DNA of 64,000 nt from contig CM034311.1 of the NCBI GenBank assembly GCA_019925795.1, positions 23,806,231 through 23,870,230 of the forward strand. The letters run 5' to 3'. Made by a program: the position numbers and the translations under genes. Source of the stretch: Dendrobium chrysotoxum (Eukaryota; Streptophyta; Magnoliopsida; Asparagales; Orchidaceae). A model generated the notes under the pieces. That model was not told the DNA's origin, did no database searches, and saw nothing but the letters and a program-made list of their open reading frames with translations. Shown one piece after another: positions 21,788 through 32,819 of this stretch. The stretch's first letter is position 1; each line of letters opens with the position of its first letter.

Positions 21788-24700
21788 AAAATATACTTTA
21801 AGTATTGATAACTAGTCAAAAATCAATTTGATCGGATACGAATTTGAAATTGAAAATTTTAAAAATTAAATTTATGATTATTTGAACTCTAATTTCAATA
21901 AATTTATAGACAGAGTGAATATCTCCGTGAGATGAACTCAATGACATCAAAAGTGATTTGAGTCGGGTCTGAGTTAGCTTAGACCAAGTACTTAAAGCAC
22001 AATAGAAAACTTTAACAGATTAGTTGTGATCAAATGATCTCCAAATCTTGCATGCACAAGTGTCTCGAAGAGATGAATCTAACGAGCAAAAAATTGTCTA
22101 ATTTTGGCACCAGTAAGGTACTTACAAAATGAAGACAAAATGCCCTATACTTGGGGATTCAATATGAGTCATCTGATGAAGTGATCTTGATTTTGACTAT
22201 TTTATGTAGCTTGTCATTCTAAAAAAAATTGTAAATAGGCCCATCTTTATGATACAGGCTTTGACTTTGGCTTGAGATTCAAGAAAGATTGATGCTTGAA
22301 GAATCCTAGACCTTAGCCCAAGCAACACCACTGAACTATCGCTTGACCTTCACTGTTGGACTGCCCGACCACCACCGTCAAACTATTATTAGACTCATGC
22401 CCATCCATCATTGTTGGACCACCTCCATTGAAACAATGTCGGTCCACCACTCAATCCCTGAAATTGAACCACAGCTCAATTACTATCATTGAACCATAGC
22501 TCGAATGTTATTGTTGGACCACCACCCATTCGTTGCTGTCAAGCCACTATTGGACTACCACCATCCGACTTCGATTTTTTGGTTGGAGTCTGCCAATTAC
22601 GATATTCTGACCACCATTTTCCAACTATAATCCTTCGACCACTGTTGCCCAACTTTGATCTTCCGACCACCAGTACTTCACTTCAGTCCTTGCTCGACAA
22701 CAGTCCTCCAACCACTATTACCCCGACTACAATCCTCTAAGCACTCTTTGTAACACCCCAAGACCTAAAGGAGGAATCAAACCTGTTTATCATATATATT
22801 TAAGAAATCTCAACCCAACTTTTTTATTTGACTAGAGCCATATAATCATCATAAATAATATAAAATAGACATCCATAGTGCATACAAAATGTTTCTTCTA
22901 AAATATGTAAATGACAATATATCATAATACAATGCTTAATACAAAATACTAACTTAAATTTTGAACTACAAAATCATGTGTACCATATAAAATCAGATTC
23001 CTCGCTCTTTACAAGACTCAATTTACTTAGCAGAACCTTTGCCTTTGCTTTTGCCTAAAATAATTTAAACATTAATATGAGTATAAAGCTCAATAGGCCA
23101 ACCCACCTTATTTTTTTCTTTCCATATGAGAGTTCAATTCATAGTTCATTATTAAAATTAATAAAATAAAAGAGTTATTGTTTGCTCTACAGTTAGCATG
23201 CCCTATCACATTGAACATGAATGCAAGAATGCCCATGTATTAGTGTTCCCTTATAACTCCCAATTACCATCTCCCATCTACTTAAGGCAGGTGTAGAGCA
23301 TAGCCAGAACATAGCAGGGTGTATTCTAACATAGAATCATCTTTGAGCAAGAGCAAAACAAAGTAGTCCAACAAAGATACATTTGCATTAGGCCCAAGCA
23401 TTGAGTTCAAAGTGCACTATTATATCTATAACAGAGCTCCAGAATGCTATGAAATGCATGACGATGCAATGCAATATGCAACTAAAGGACTAAAGCATAG
23501 ATATGTATAATACCAGTTTTTCTACAAGAAATCTCAATTTCAAATGCATATTCAAATTCCTCATAATTTTATCAATTTTATAAGGGATATATAAAATGTT
23601 AAACTTACACATTTTGTTAATACTACTGAAGTTCAAAAGTGGCTCATTTATTTAGAAAACTTAAAAAATTCATACAGTGTAAATCAATTGGTGAAATTTT
23701 GCAATCTTATAGTCAAATTGTCTGGAACAGAGTGAGTAACAATATATTAAAAGTTATACAATGAAATTTTTTCCAAACTCAAGAAAAACACATTTATAAT
23801 CATATATTGCTATAAACACTTTGGAATTGAAATAAAAATTAGAATACATATTGCTACCTCAAGCACGACAATTTCTCCAACTAGTTTGACGTACAATTCC
23901 TGAGTTCCAGCCTCCAAAACCCTTCTTCTTCTTACTCTCTCCTCTATTTCTTTCTTCTGTCCCTCCTTTCCTCATCGGTAAGGCTAGGATGCAAATGGAA
24001 TTAACAACTGGATTTGGATATTTTTAATATTTAAACATTACTAACTTGACCTAACGCCACAGTAATCTCTTTCCCAACGTCGCTGTATTCATGGGAAATC
24101 TTCTAGATTCCCCCAGGATATCCTCATGTGAGACTCGACGTCATGGTGGTGCTTCTCCTGCACTGCAATTTTTGAGACCGTTAGGTATTCATTTTGTAAA
24201 CCAATTTCACCGGAGTGTTTTAGACATGCTTAGATAATTTATGAACATTTTTTTGTAATTTTTTTATTCTCAAATTTAAAGATATAACATAATATATAAG
24301 AACTTTATGCTAAAATTAAATAATTTGAATAATTACATTTATACATTTATATTAATTTATTATAAAAAATCCAATCCCACTTAAAAACATTTTAAAATGG
24401 TTTTGCCTTTTTGTTTTGCCTAAACAAAGAGTTAAAAGGAGAAAATGAGAGAAAGAAGAGATGAGAAAGAAAAATAAAACCAGGTTTGAAGGTCGTATAA
24501 CCTTTTTTGTCAATTCAGCTCAATCGAAAATTTTGTTTGTTTCATGGTAGGTCACACTACACCTATATCAATTTTCAAAAGTATGCAATTTTTATTAAAA
24601 TTTTTTATTAAATTTCTATTTTCGTTATCACAAAATAGGGATAACTTTGCACTGGTAAAGCTTTCACTGCGTAACTTTTTATATCTTATAGATATTAAGA

Positions 24701-26130
24701 TTATGAATATTTTGAATATTTTCTCGAAATGTTTTCCTGATAATTTTTGAATTTGTGTGTTTTTATCAAATAAAAAATAATCTAGACTCAAAAAAAATAA
24801 TATTATAGTATAATTAAAGTATGAATAGTATTCTACACAATCTCTAATAATTTAGTTATTTATTAAAATTGTACATTTTTACTCAGTAGAAATTTTTGTT
24901 GCCTACCGTTATAAAAAAACTGTCCAATTATGACACATACTCAATTATGCTTTAACTGTTATAATATAATGAAATAATATATATATATGATAGAATTATG
25001 ACTGCTGGGAGATATAAGAGATCATAATTATTTGAGATTCTATTTGTGTCAGAAAATATTCTAGTACCTATAAAGTATATTATGGTACCTACGGACATGT
25101 TCTGGTACTATAAGTATAAAAGAGAGATATAAGGGGCTAGAATCCTTTATGATTCTGTCTGGGTGTGAGAAAAGAGAAAACTAGTATGAACCTTTATATG
25201 ATATGAATTTCAATTTACTGTTTTGTGATTTGAATTTCAGTTTAATTAATTGCTCAGTATTATTATTTGAATATATGGATAACTACTACGCTTTTTCTAC
25301 TATGCATAGTACAATGCTTTATTATACTACATTTAATTACTTTTAAATATTTTAAAAATGTTTAATCAAAGAATTTGGATATTTAGATCTGTTTGTATGT
25401 CCTGCTAAGCTGTTGTAGCTCACTGTAGTTTTGCTGCTAATTTTCAGGATGTAGGAAAGAGAAGGAGCTTGTTGATTAGCAGTTTATGATCATATCATAA
25501 TTTATAAGTATTTCTCAATTTTAATTTATGTACAGTCATGACTAGTTTATTATTTAGTTATGTAGCTTATGTTTATAGCTATGTATTATAGTTTATACAT
25601 TTTGATAGAATAAAAGAAATTTTGTGGATGAGTTTATTTTTTTAGTACTTGAATGTTTTAATAGCTCGGTAGTTTGTTATTTATTTAAAATGAATATTTG
25701 AAGAGAATCTGAAACATTCCAAAACTTAATCATGGAATTTGTATGTTACACATTTTATCACCATCGCTCGACTACTGTCATTATTGTCAGCCAATTATGG
25801 CCGACGATCATCATTGACATACTATGTCCTTTGACCATTGTTTATGGTCATCTAATATTTGTTGCCCAACTAATGTCCTATAACCTTAATCTTTTTGACC
25901 TCTGTTATCGGATTTTGGTTGTTCAAACTTCATTGTCAAATTACAGTCCTATAACCACTATCACCACACTACAATTTATTGTCCGTCTACGATCCAATGA
26001 CCATCACCACCGGATTATGGTCCTCTAATCACAATTACCCAACCACGATACTCTAACAACAATAATCTGGTTATGATCCTCTAAGTATTGTCACTTGATT
26101 ATGATCTTCCGACCATTTTTTTTGAAATTT
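21788..26130 (+). repeat. Old copy of the minisatellite-bearing LTR, split by a 3-kb insert
   Basis: 21788-22280 resembles the 5' part of the LTR at 45659 (GATAACTAGTCAAAAATCAA, then TGATCGGATACGAATTTGAA). 22320-22748 is a degenerate run of CGACCACCRYYG- and CCCGACTACAATCCTC-like words. The same kind of run resumes at 25751-26120. The break is filled by the element 22749-25750. Confidence 0.55.
22749..25750. mobile_element. 3.0-kb non-coding insert with TGTAAC...GTTACA ends
   Basis: It starts TGTAACACCCCAAGACC and ends TATGTTACA, ends typical of plant LTRs. It interrupts an otherwise continuous degenerate minisatellite. No protein domain is visible. Sequence near 23870-23960 (ACAATTTCTCCAACTAGTTT, then a CTTCTTC-rich run) resembles 59500-59610, suggesting a second family member. 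A solo LTR or non-autonomous element is likely. The flanks (CACTCTT/CACATTT) give no clean target duplication. Confidence 0.45.
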
Positions 26131-26579
26131 TGAAATGCCCGCATCAGCCTTTTCCCACGAGCGGTTTCTAAAAAAAAATTAGAATAGAATTTGCAAGCAT
26201 ATCTTCATAGAGTGTATTGATTTTTCATAATACATATAAACAATAAAGTCATTAATTGAATCTGAATATAAAAATCAGCTGAAGCAAGGTTAATGTTGAG
26301 CCCCCCTTTAAAAATTTCTGTCTTCGCTTGTCTCCCCTTCTCAATGTAGAAAGATCAAGTAAACAACAAATGATATTTTCAAGACAATTAAATAAAAATA
26401 TCATTATTAATAATTTATATAATAATCAGCAGCATATACATAAAAAAAACACCCCACTGGCAAAAAAAAAAACAAAAAAACTTTAATCACGCGGTTTCAA
26501 CTTGCAGTGTTGAAAGACAGAAGACAAGCACTTACACAGTGCTCTTAAAAGACCCCCGGGGAAATTTCATTCTAGGTTT

Positions 26580-26834
26580 TACGATGGTCTTTTGAACCCT
26601 TTCATCCTGCCTCGTCGTTGTTGCCGTCCGTCTCAATAGTCGGGTCGGCTTCCTACCTCCTCCTGTAAGCGTGAGTTAGCTTAGGATAAGGAGTAGTTCC
26701 TTGGTTTCCCGCCTTCTTCAGCTGGGTCTCCCTCGCGGATTCGTTGCGGATACTGCGGATTTTGCGTCTTAGGGCTTTTTTGTTCTTACTTCATAGAGTT
26801 TCCTTCTTGATTTTTTTCTTATTTTTTCGATATA
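26580..26834 (+). promoter_or_regulatory. Probable 5' leader and proximal promoter of the F-box gene
   Basis: Composition changes from AT-rich repeats to a CT-rich stretch (CCTGCCTCGTCGTTGTTGCC, CTTCCTACCTCCTCC), as in plant 5' leaders, running into the ATG at 26835. A possible leader splice donor (GTAAGCGTGAG) occurs near 26665. No definite TATA box was chosen. Confidence 0.35.
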
Positions 26835-28025
26835 ATGTTAAGTGTGACACCGGATCCGCTGGAGCGGTGGATCGGAGATGGTTTAGCCGCGTCGGCGGCG
26901 TTGGAGGAGGAACAAGGGATAGACCACTTCGATCGGCTGCCGGATTCGATCCTCCTCGTCATCTTTAATCATATTAGCGACGTAAAGGCGCTTGGGCGCT
27001 GCTGCGTTGTCTCCCACCGCTTCCACTCACTTGTACCCCTTGTCGATAACGTTTCTGTCCGCATCGACTGCGTCGTCTCCGACGATCTCTCTACGTCGCC
27101 TTCCTCCTCTGGCTCTTCAGCTGCTGCAGAGAAGACCCGAAGCGTGTTCTCTCACTTTGCGCGCGTTTTCCTGGGTGGCATCGTTCGCCCAATCTATGCG
27201 CTCGGTCAGATCCTCTCCTCTTCCCCATCCAAGCGCCTTTCGTATGTGGAATCTTCCTTCTCTGAAGTTTCCCACTACTCGCCGTCCCAGGTTCTCAAGA
27301 GCTTTAAGGAGATTCGCCGCCTGCGGATTCAGCTCCCTGCAGGCGAGCTAGTAGTCAATGACGGGGTACTTCTCAAGTGGAAAGCTAGCTTCGGATCCAC
27401 CATCAACAGCTGCGTTATACTCGGTGCCTCCTCCGTCATTTCCTTGTCATCCCCATCCCTGTCCACCCAATTCGGGAGCCCTAACCCTGCTCCTGATCTC
27501 TGTGGTGGAGAAGACAACACTAGCATCCCTGAATCTTTCTATGTCAATGGAGGTCTCAAGCTTAGAGTGGTGTGGACAATCAGCTCCCTGATTGCTGCCT
27601 CGGCCCGACACTACCTCCTCCAGCCAATTGTCAGTGATCATGAGACATTGGAGTTTTTGGACCTCACCGATGCAGATGGCCAGGGGGTGCTGAGCATGAA
27701 TAGACATCAGCTGCAGGAGCTAACAGTGAACCCGGTCTGCGCTTCAGGTTCATCACAGAGGACATTAATGCCTGCACTTAGCATGAGGCTGTGGTATGAG
27801 CCACTGCTCGAGATTCCTTGTGGAATGATGCTGAAGGGGGCTACACTGGTGGCTATCCAGCCCAGTGAAGAGAGGTCGAGAGAAATGATGTCTGGTGGAA
27901 GTTGCACTAGCGACGTGGCGCCTGATTTGTCTTGGGTCTTGAATGCATTTGAGGAGCCATACAATATTGCGGCAAGCATGTTGATGGAGAGGAGGTCATA
28001 TTGTCTTGAGATGAATTCTTTCTAA
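26835..28025 (+). CDS. F-box protein, 396 residues, single exon
   Basis: The F-box lies at residues about 29-70: DHFDRLPDSILLVIFNHISD, then VKALGRCCVVSHRFHSLVP. It should bind a SKP1-like adaptor and place the protein in an SCF ubiquitin ligase. A serine-rich spacer follows (about residues 84-100). The long C-terminal half includes LRVVWTISSLIAASARHYLL, LTDADGQGVLSMNRHQL, KGATLVAIQPSEE and the terminal YCLEMNSF. No leucine-rich or kelch repeats are seen. From family knowledge it matches the plant group of At5g46170, At4g18380 and At1g30200, distant relatives of the auxin-upregulated F-box proteins. The substrate is unknown. The frame is open from the first ATG after in-frame leader sequence to TAA, GC-rich against AT-rich flanks, and full length for the group. 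Confidence 0.93.
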   Translation: MLSVTPDPLERWIGDGLAASAALEEEQGIDHFDRLPDSILLVIFNHISDVKALGRCCVVSHRFHSLVPLVDNVSVRIDCVVSDDLSTSPSSSGSSAAAEKTRSVFSHFARVFLGGIVRPIYALGQILSSSPSKRLSYVESSFSEVSHYSPSQVLKSFKEIRRLRIQLPAGELVVNDGVLLKWKASFGSTINSCVILGASSVISLSSPSLSTQFGSPNPAPDLCGGEDNTSIPESFYVNGGLKLRVVWTISSLIAASARHYLLQPIVSDHETLEFLDLTDADGQGVLSMNRHQLQELTVNPVCASGSSQRTLMPALSMRLWYEPLLEIPCGMMLKGATLVAIQPSEERSREMMSGGSCTSDVAPDLSWVLNAFEEPYNIAASMLMERRSYCLEMNSF

Positions 28026-29380
28026 AAGCTTTGAAGGATCCATGAAAGTTCCCTTGGGAGGTAATCGATTCTCTTGACTACTAAACTGTAAAGCCAACTG
28101 AAGGGTCATAAATAGTGCTCTCGTGTTTTTGATTGTATTTAGAAAGCCGCATGTAGAGTTTTGTTTCCAAGCTACATGATTTACGGTATATTGTTACTAT
28201 GTGATAGTTCTTCTGACGAGTAAATGGAAAATTTGGATCAAGTATTTAGGAAAGACGGAGATCACCTTGACCTTTTCGGCACTGCTCGTTTTGGTGTGCC
28301 TCCTGCACATGGGGACCAGCTTCGCCCATGCATGGGCGGACCAATCTTTGTGGGGGGACTGTTTATTTGAAGAGACATGCAGCATGAAATCCGTTTTCTT
28401 TATCATTTATATTGTTTATCTTTCACAGTTCAGTTCTCCGAATTGTTTCTTTATTCCTTTTGAGTTACTAAAGTCTTAGTAGTATGAAATAGGCAGATTT
28501 AAAATTTGGGTCTTGTTATAACCTGTTTGATTGTCACATATTTTTGGGACTAAGATTGATATTTCAAGGCACGACTGCAATAACTTTATTTTTCTTGCAT
28601 GAGCAATCTATAATTTACTTTAATATAAATGATTTATTACCTTATTTTATCTCTTGGTTTTGAGCTGCTTATTATCTCAATTTTGTGAGCTTATGAATTT
28701 TAATCTGTTCCTAGTACTGAAAGATGTGATATTGTTAGATATAACTATTTCATCATTCCTTTCATGTTTGTGGTGAAAGAGTTCAGTTAGAAATTGCGAT
28801 TAAAACAATTGTACAGTTTGTTAGAAAAATATTGGTAGTCAATTAATTGTTTTTATTTTTACTGGAGGTGGGTGGTGATAGCTATTTCACTTTTCTAGCT
28901 AATATGCAACACTTGATCCATTTGTAAAGATGTGCATTGCTATTGAGGTGTTTTAGCAGTTATGCATTACATACTGATCTTCAAGCTTCTTTTTCTTATG
29001 TAGAATGTAGAGCTAGGTGTTTGTAATCATTCAAACATCTACTGTAAAACATGAATGCATAGGGAACAATTCAGTAAGTTCATTACCATGCCATCTAATG
29101 ATTGTCAAGCCGCTGTCTTCTTGTCCTTTAACTTTAGTAAGCACCGTACCATATTTTAAGAGAACGTCATTAACATTTTGAAGAAAATTATGAAGCATTA
29201 GCATTGGTAGTAAAATATGAGTTTGTGTGTTTTGCATCATAGGAGTCATTAATCACCAAGTTTGGGCTTTAGGAACTTAAATATTACAGCTTGCATGTGG
29301 GAAATTAGGAAACATAAAGTTTGAAATGGTTATTAGAGTGAGGGATCAACGCCTATTTTATTTGATAAGGTTGTGTTGGC
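28026..29380. other. 3' flank of the F-box gene, no further gene seen
   Basis: The first few hundred bases are probably 3' untranslated sequence, with no decisive poly-A signal chosen. The rest is AT-rich with only short meaningless frames. Confidence 0.4.
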
Positions 29381-30075
29381 TAGGGGTGTAAGTGAGCCGA
29401 GCCAGCTTGAGCTTGACTCGTTAACGAGCTCGCGAGCCGAGCTTATTGAGCCTGACTCGTTAACGAGCTCGCGAGCCGAGCTTATTGAGCCACGAGCTCG
29501 AGCTCAAACTCGAGCTTGATAAGGCTCTACTCGTGAGCTCGCGAGCCGACTCGAATCATTATTAATATTTTTAAAATAATTCTTATTTTTTAAATTAGAA
29601 TATTTTAAAAAATTAAATAGTTAAATTGCTGTAAATTTTAAAATATATATATATATATATAAAATATTAATTTTATATCTAGTTTACTTTGAAAAGACAT
29701 AAAGAAGTTGTAAAGATGAAAATACATAAAGAAGCATTAATTAATACATGTAGCTTTTTTTCAAATTGCCTGCCTCGGTTCTGGGAAGACCTTCTTTTGC
29801 ACGTTGGACGTTGCGCGCGGAAGACGATTGCGATTCGCGACCGGAAGGCTGATCGGACCGCAAAACTACGTGGAAGGCATCGCTAGAGGGATCACGAATG
29901 ATCGAAAGTTGGACCGGACAGCAGAAGGCTCGTGAGCTCGTTTATAGTGGGCCGGGCCGAGCCGAGCTCGAGCTTTTCTTTTGAGCTTGACTTGAGTTCG
30001 ACCTTGGGATTTGGCTCATGAGTCGAGCTCAAGTTAAGTCTGACTCGAGCTCAACTTGACTCGTTTACACCCCTA
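29381..30075. mobile_element. Non-autonomous hAT-like element with perfect 8-bp target-site duplication
   Basis: It starts TAGGGGTGTAAGTGAGCCGA and ends CTCGTTTACACCCCTA, giving TIRs with TAGGGGTGTAA at both ends. GTGTTGGC flanks it exactly at 29373-29380 and 30076-30083. An 8-bp duplication is the hAT superfamily hallmark. Both subterminal regions are packed with GAGCTCG/GAGCCGAGC words in inverted orientation, including a 39-bp tandem duplication (29414-29491). A GC-rich non-repetitive core lies at about 29775-29925. No transposase. Confidence 0.85.
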
Positions 30076-31004
30076 GTGTTGGCTGACCCAAAGAAAAATT
30101 TTCTACTCTGATAGAGATCGGTGAGCTACTATACATTTGCACTGTTAATGACCATGAATATGGGAATAATGCACATGTAGTTAATGACATTTCAGTGTGT
30201 GTTTTATCCACACACATCAAAAGTTTGTCATGATTTTTGATAAGCAACACAGAAGAAAAGCTTTACCAAGCAAGCTTCATGTTTTTGAGCGCATTTGCTA
30301 GAAGATGTTGGACTAACGTGGGGAATTAAAATTAATGTGAAACCAGAGCTTGAGGTTTGATTGCAATCACTTCTCGATTGCCCGACACATCCTTATTGCA
30401 AAGTTGGTCTGATTGTAGTTTCAAAAAAACTGATTTCAAGTCTTCATGCTATTATTTCAGAACATAACACTCATGATACACTTTCATGTTAACATCTAAA
30501 TTTAACTTAAGAGCTATATCTTTATTGTTATCTCATTAATTTCATGTAACCTGATCTTCTTGCCATAGTGGCTGCTAATTATCAATTTCATATCTATTAA
30601 AATAACCTATGATGCCCTGAATTGTTATTCTATAATCATGCTTCTTTTCCTTAAATGATTTTTCTAGTGTTCTAACTTATAATTTCATCCAAAAGATGTT
30701 TCATATATGAGCACTATATCATCAACAAATAACATACAATTAATAGGAGTGTCAAAATGGGTTTTTGGGTCAGGTTTGAGTCCAACCCATACTTGTCAAT
30801 GGCGCAAAATGGCACGCGCTATGGCGCATGGCGCGGCGCATATGCTCAAGTTGGGGCGCCATTTGCGCCATGTGTGCGCAATGGTGCACAACGCGCTCAA
30901 TTTGAATTTTAGGGATTTTTTAATATAATTATAAATAGTTTTTAATATTTATATGTTTTAATTTCTAAAATACTGTAATAATTAATTTTAAAATTATTTC
31001 ATAT

Positions 31005-32098
31005 GATTAAAATAGTTTAGTTAAAGTTCCAAGAGAAGTGCTATGGAGAGTTCTTGAAAAGAAAGGAGTTAATAACGCTTATATTCAAATCATTAAAGAT
31101 ATGTATGCAGGAGCTATTACTTGTGTTCAAACACAAGGTGGTTTGACCAAGTATTTCCCTATTTCGGTTGGATTACATCAAGGATCAGCCTTAAGCCCAT
31201 ATCTTTTTGCTTTAGTCATGGATGTTCTCACTAGACATTTGCAAGAGGATGTACCTTGATGTATGCTTTTTGCTGATGATATTCTTCTTGTTGATAAGAC
31301 TAGAGAGAGGGAGTTGAAGGTAAACTAGAATTGTGGAGGTCAACCTTAGAGTCTAAAGGTTTTCGCTTGAGTAGATCTAAAACAGAATATATGGAGTGTA
31401 ATTTTAGTAATAATAGACCTAGTGAGGGGATTGTGACTTTGGCCGATCAAGTCATTAATAAGAGTACACGTTTTAGATATCTTGGATCTATTGTTCAGAG
31501 TAATGGTGAAATAGATGGGGATATTATTAGCAGAATCCAAGTTGGATGGTTGAAGTGGAGGAATGCATCCGGCTTATTGTGTGATAGAAAAGTACCCCTC
31601 AAACTTAAGGGAAAATTCTATAAGATGGTGGTGAGACCTGCAATGCTTTATGGTGCCGAATGTTGGCCATTAAAAGAGAAGCATAATTCTAAGTTAAGTG
31701 TTGCAGAGATGAGGATGCTCAGGTGGATGAATGGCTTTACCCTTAGAGATAGGATACGAAATGAGCATATTCGTGAAAAGGTTGGAGTAGCCCCAGTGGA
31801 AGATAAGATTAGAGAGAGTCGCCTTAGATGGTTTGGTCACATAAAACGGCGGCCTCCTGATGACCCGGTTAGGAAAGTAGAGGTCTTAGATTTGACTTAT
31901 GTTAAGAAAGGTAGAGGTAGACCTAAAAAGACTTGGTTAGAAAATATTAGAAATGATCTTTCTTTATTAGATTTAAACGAGAATTTGACTTTTAACAGGA
32001 CACAATGGAGAAAAAGGATTCATGTAGCCGACCCCACGTAGTGGGATAAAGGCTTAATGTTGTTGTTGTTGTTGTTGTTGATTAAAATAGTTTAGTTA
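31005..32098 (+). mobile_element. RTE-type LINE, 5'-truncated, with 19-bp target-site duplication
   Basis: GATTAAAATAGTTTAGTTA flanks the insert exactly (31005-31023 and 32080-32098). The insert (31024-32079) begins inside the RT coding region and ends GTGGGATAAAGGCTTAATG plus six TTG-type units, the short simple-repeat tail characteristic of RTE elements rather than poly-A. Coding content is described separately. Confidence 0.92.
31038..32041 (+). pseudogene. RTE LINE reverse transcriptase, C-terminal part, two lesions
   Basis: The first piece (31038-31259) reads GGLTKYFPISVGLHQGSALS, then PYLFALVMDVLTRH. A TGA stop at 31257 replaces what is usually Trp. The catalytic FADDILLV follows in the same frame. 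A one-base frameshift near 31325 leads to the second piece (31331-32041), with YLGSIVQSNGEIDGDI, YGAECWPLKE, MRMLRWMNG, RWFGHIKRRP and GRGRPKKTW. This is the thumb and C-terminal region typical of plant RTE. The catalytic FADD residues survive, but the element lacks its endonuclease and N-terminal RT, so it is dead. Confidence 0.9.
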
Positions 32099-32819
32099 GG
32101 TTTTATTAGACTTTATTTACGACATATTTTAGTAGAAATTTTGGACGAACTTGAAGCTCACTTTAATTGTTTGGACTATGGACCACAAACATATTCAACC
32201 AAGCCTTACCCAACTTGATTGATACTCTAAAATATGATCCATATAATAATTTCTATAATTATTTTTTATTTTTCTTCGTGTTCAAAATGACGCCCACCGC
32301 GTCGTGCACTATGCGTCATGGCTCCACGGGGAACTTTGCTCCTTGGTGCGCCATTCACCGCTGACAATATGGTCCAACTCGAAATTGACCCGCTTTCAAC
32401 TGATCCGACCCGATTAGACAAACGGGTCAGAACCTGAGACCCGGACTCGACCCGCCACTAACCCGAGTCAACCCGACCCATTGACTCGAGCGATTGTGCG
32501 GGAGAGTGCAGGCAGGCGTGCAGAGCAGGCAAGCTCACGTGCCGTGAGGCGAGTGCAAGGACGATCATCGATCCACGATGGACCGTCGAGCGATGACGTA
32601 CGAATTACGACAGCGAGGCGACCGAGACGGACGAGATGAACTGGTCACTTTCGAGTTGATTTCGGATTTTTGGGTTGACCCTAACCTAACCTGAATTTAC
32701 AATCAGGTCGGGATTTGAAACCCGAATCCGACCTATTTTTCAAACGGGTTGACCCAAAACCGGCGTTTCGGGTTGGATTTTCGGGTCGTGTCAAATATTG
32801 ACACCCCTAACAACTAAGC

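Larger units (their letters stand above)
15137..26560. other. Intergenic repeat region between OAT and the F-box gene
   Basis: I found no gene. It contains MITE clusters, LTR remnants with a decayed minisatellite, a 542-bp-offset direct duplication and a 3-kb insert, each listed. Short AT-rich open frames have no recognisable content. Confidence 0.6.
30794..32366. mobile_element. GC-rich inverted-repeat element nested in the hAT-like element
   Basis: TGTCAATGGCGCAAAATGGC at the left and GCGCCATTCACCGCTGACA at the right are imperfect inverted copies, with further GGCGC words inside each arm. The segment interrupts the hAT-like element and itself contains the LINE 31024-32079. Target duplication not resolved. 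Confidence 0.45.
30744..32809. mobile_element. Non-autonomous hAT-like element hosting nested insertions
   Basis: The left end TAGGAGTGTCAAAATGGG and right end TATTGACACCCCTA are inverted. ACAATTAA before it and ACAACTAA after it form an 8-bp target duplication with one change. Subterminal regions carry inverted GGGTCRGGTT / AACCCGACCC words. No transposase is visible. Much of its length is the nested material at 30794-32366. Confidence 0.75.

Noticed and set aside
27447..27979. Overlapping open frames on both strands within the F-box gene
   Set aside because: GC-rich coding DNA often leaves other frames open. Only the 396-residue frame shows conserved family sequence.
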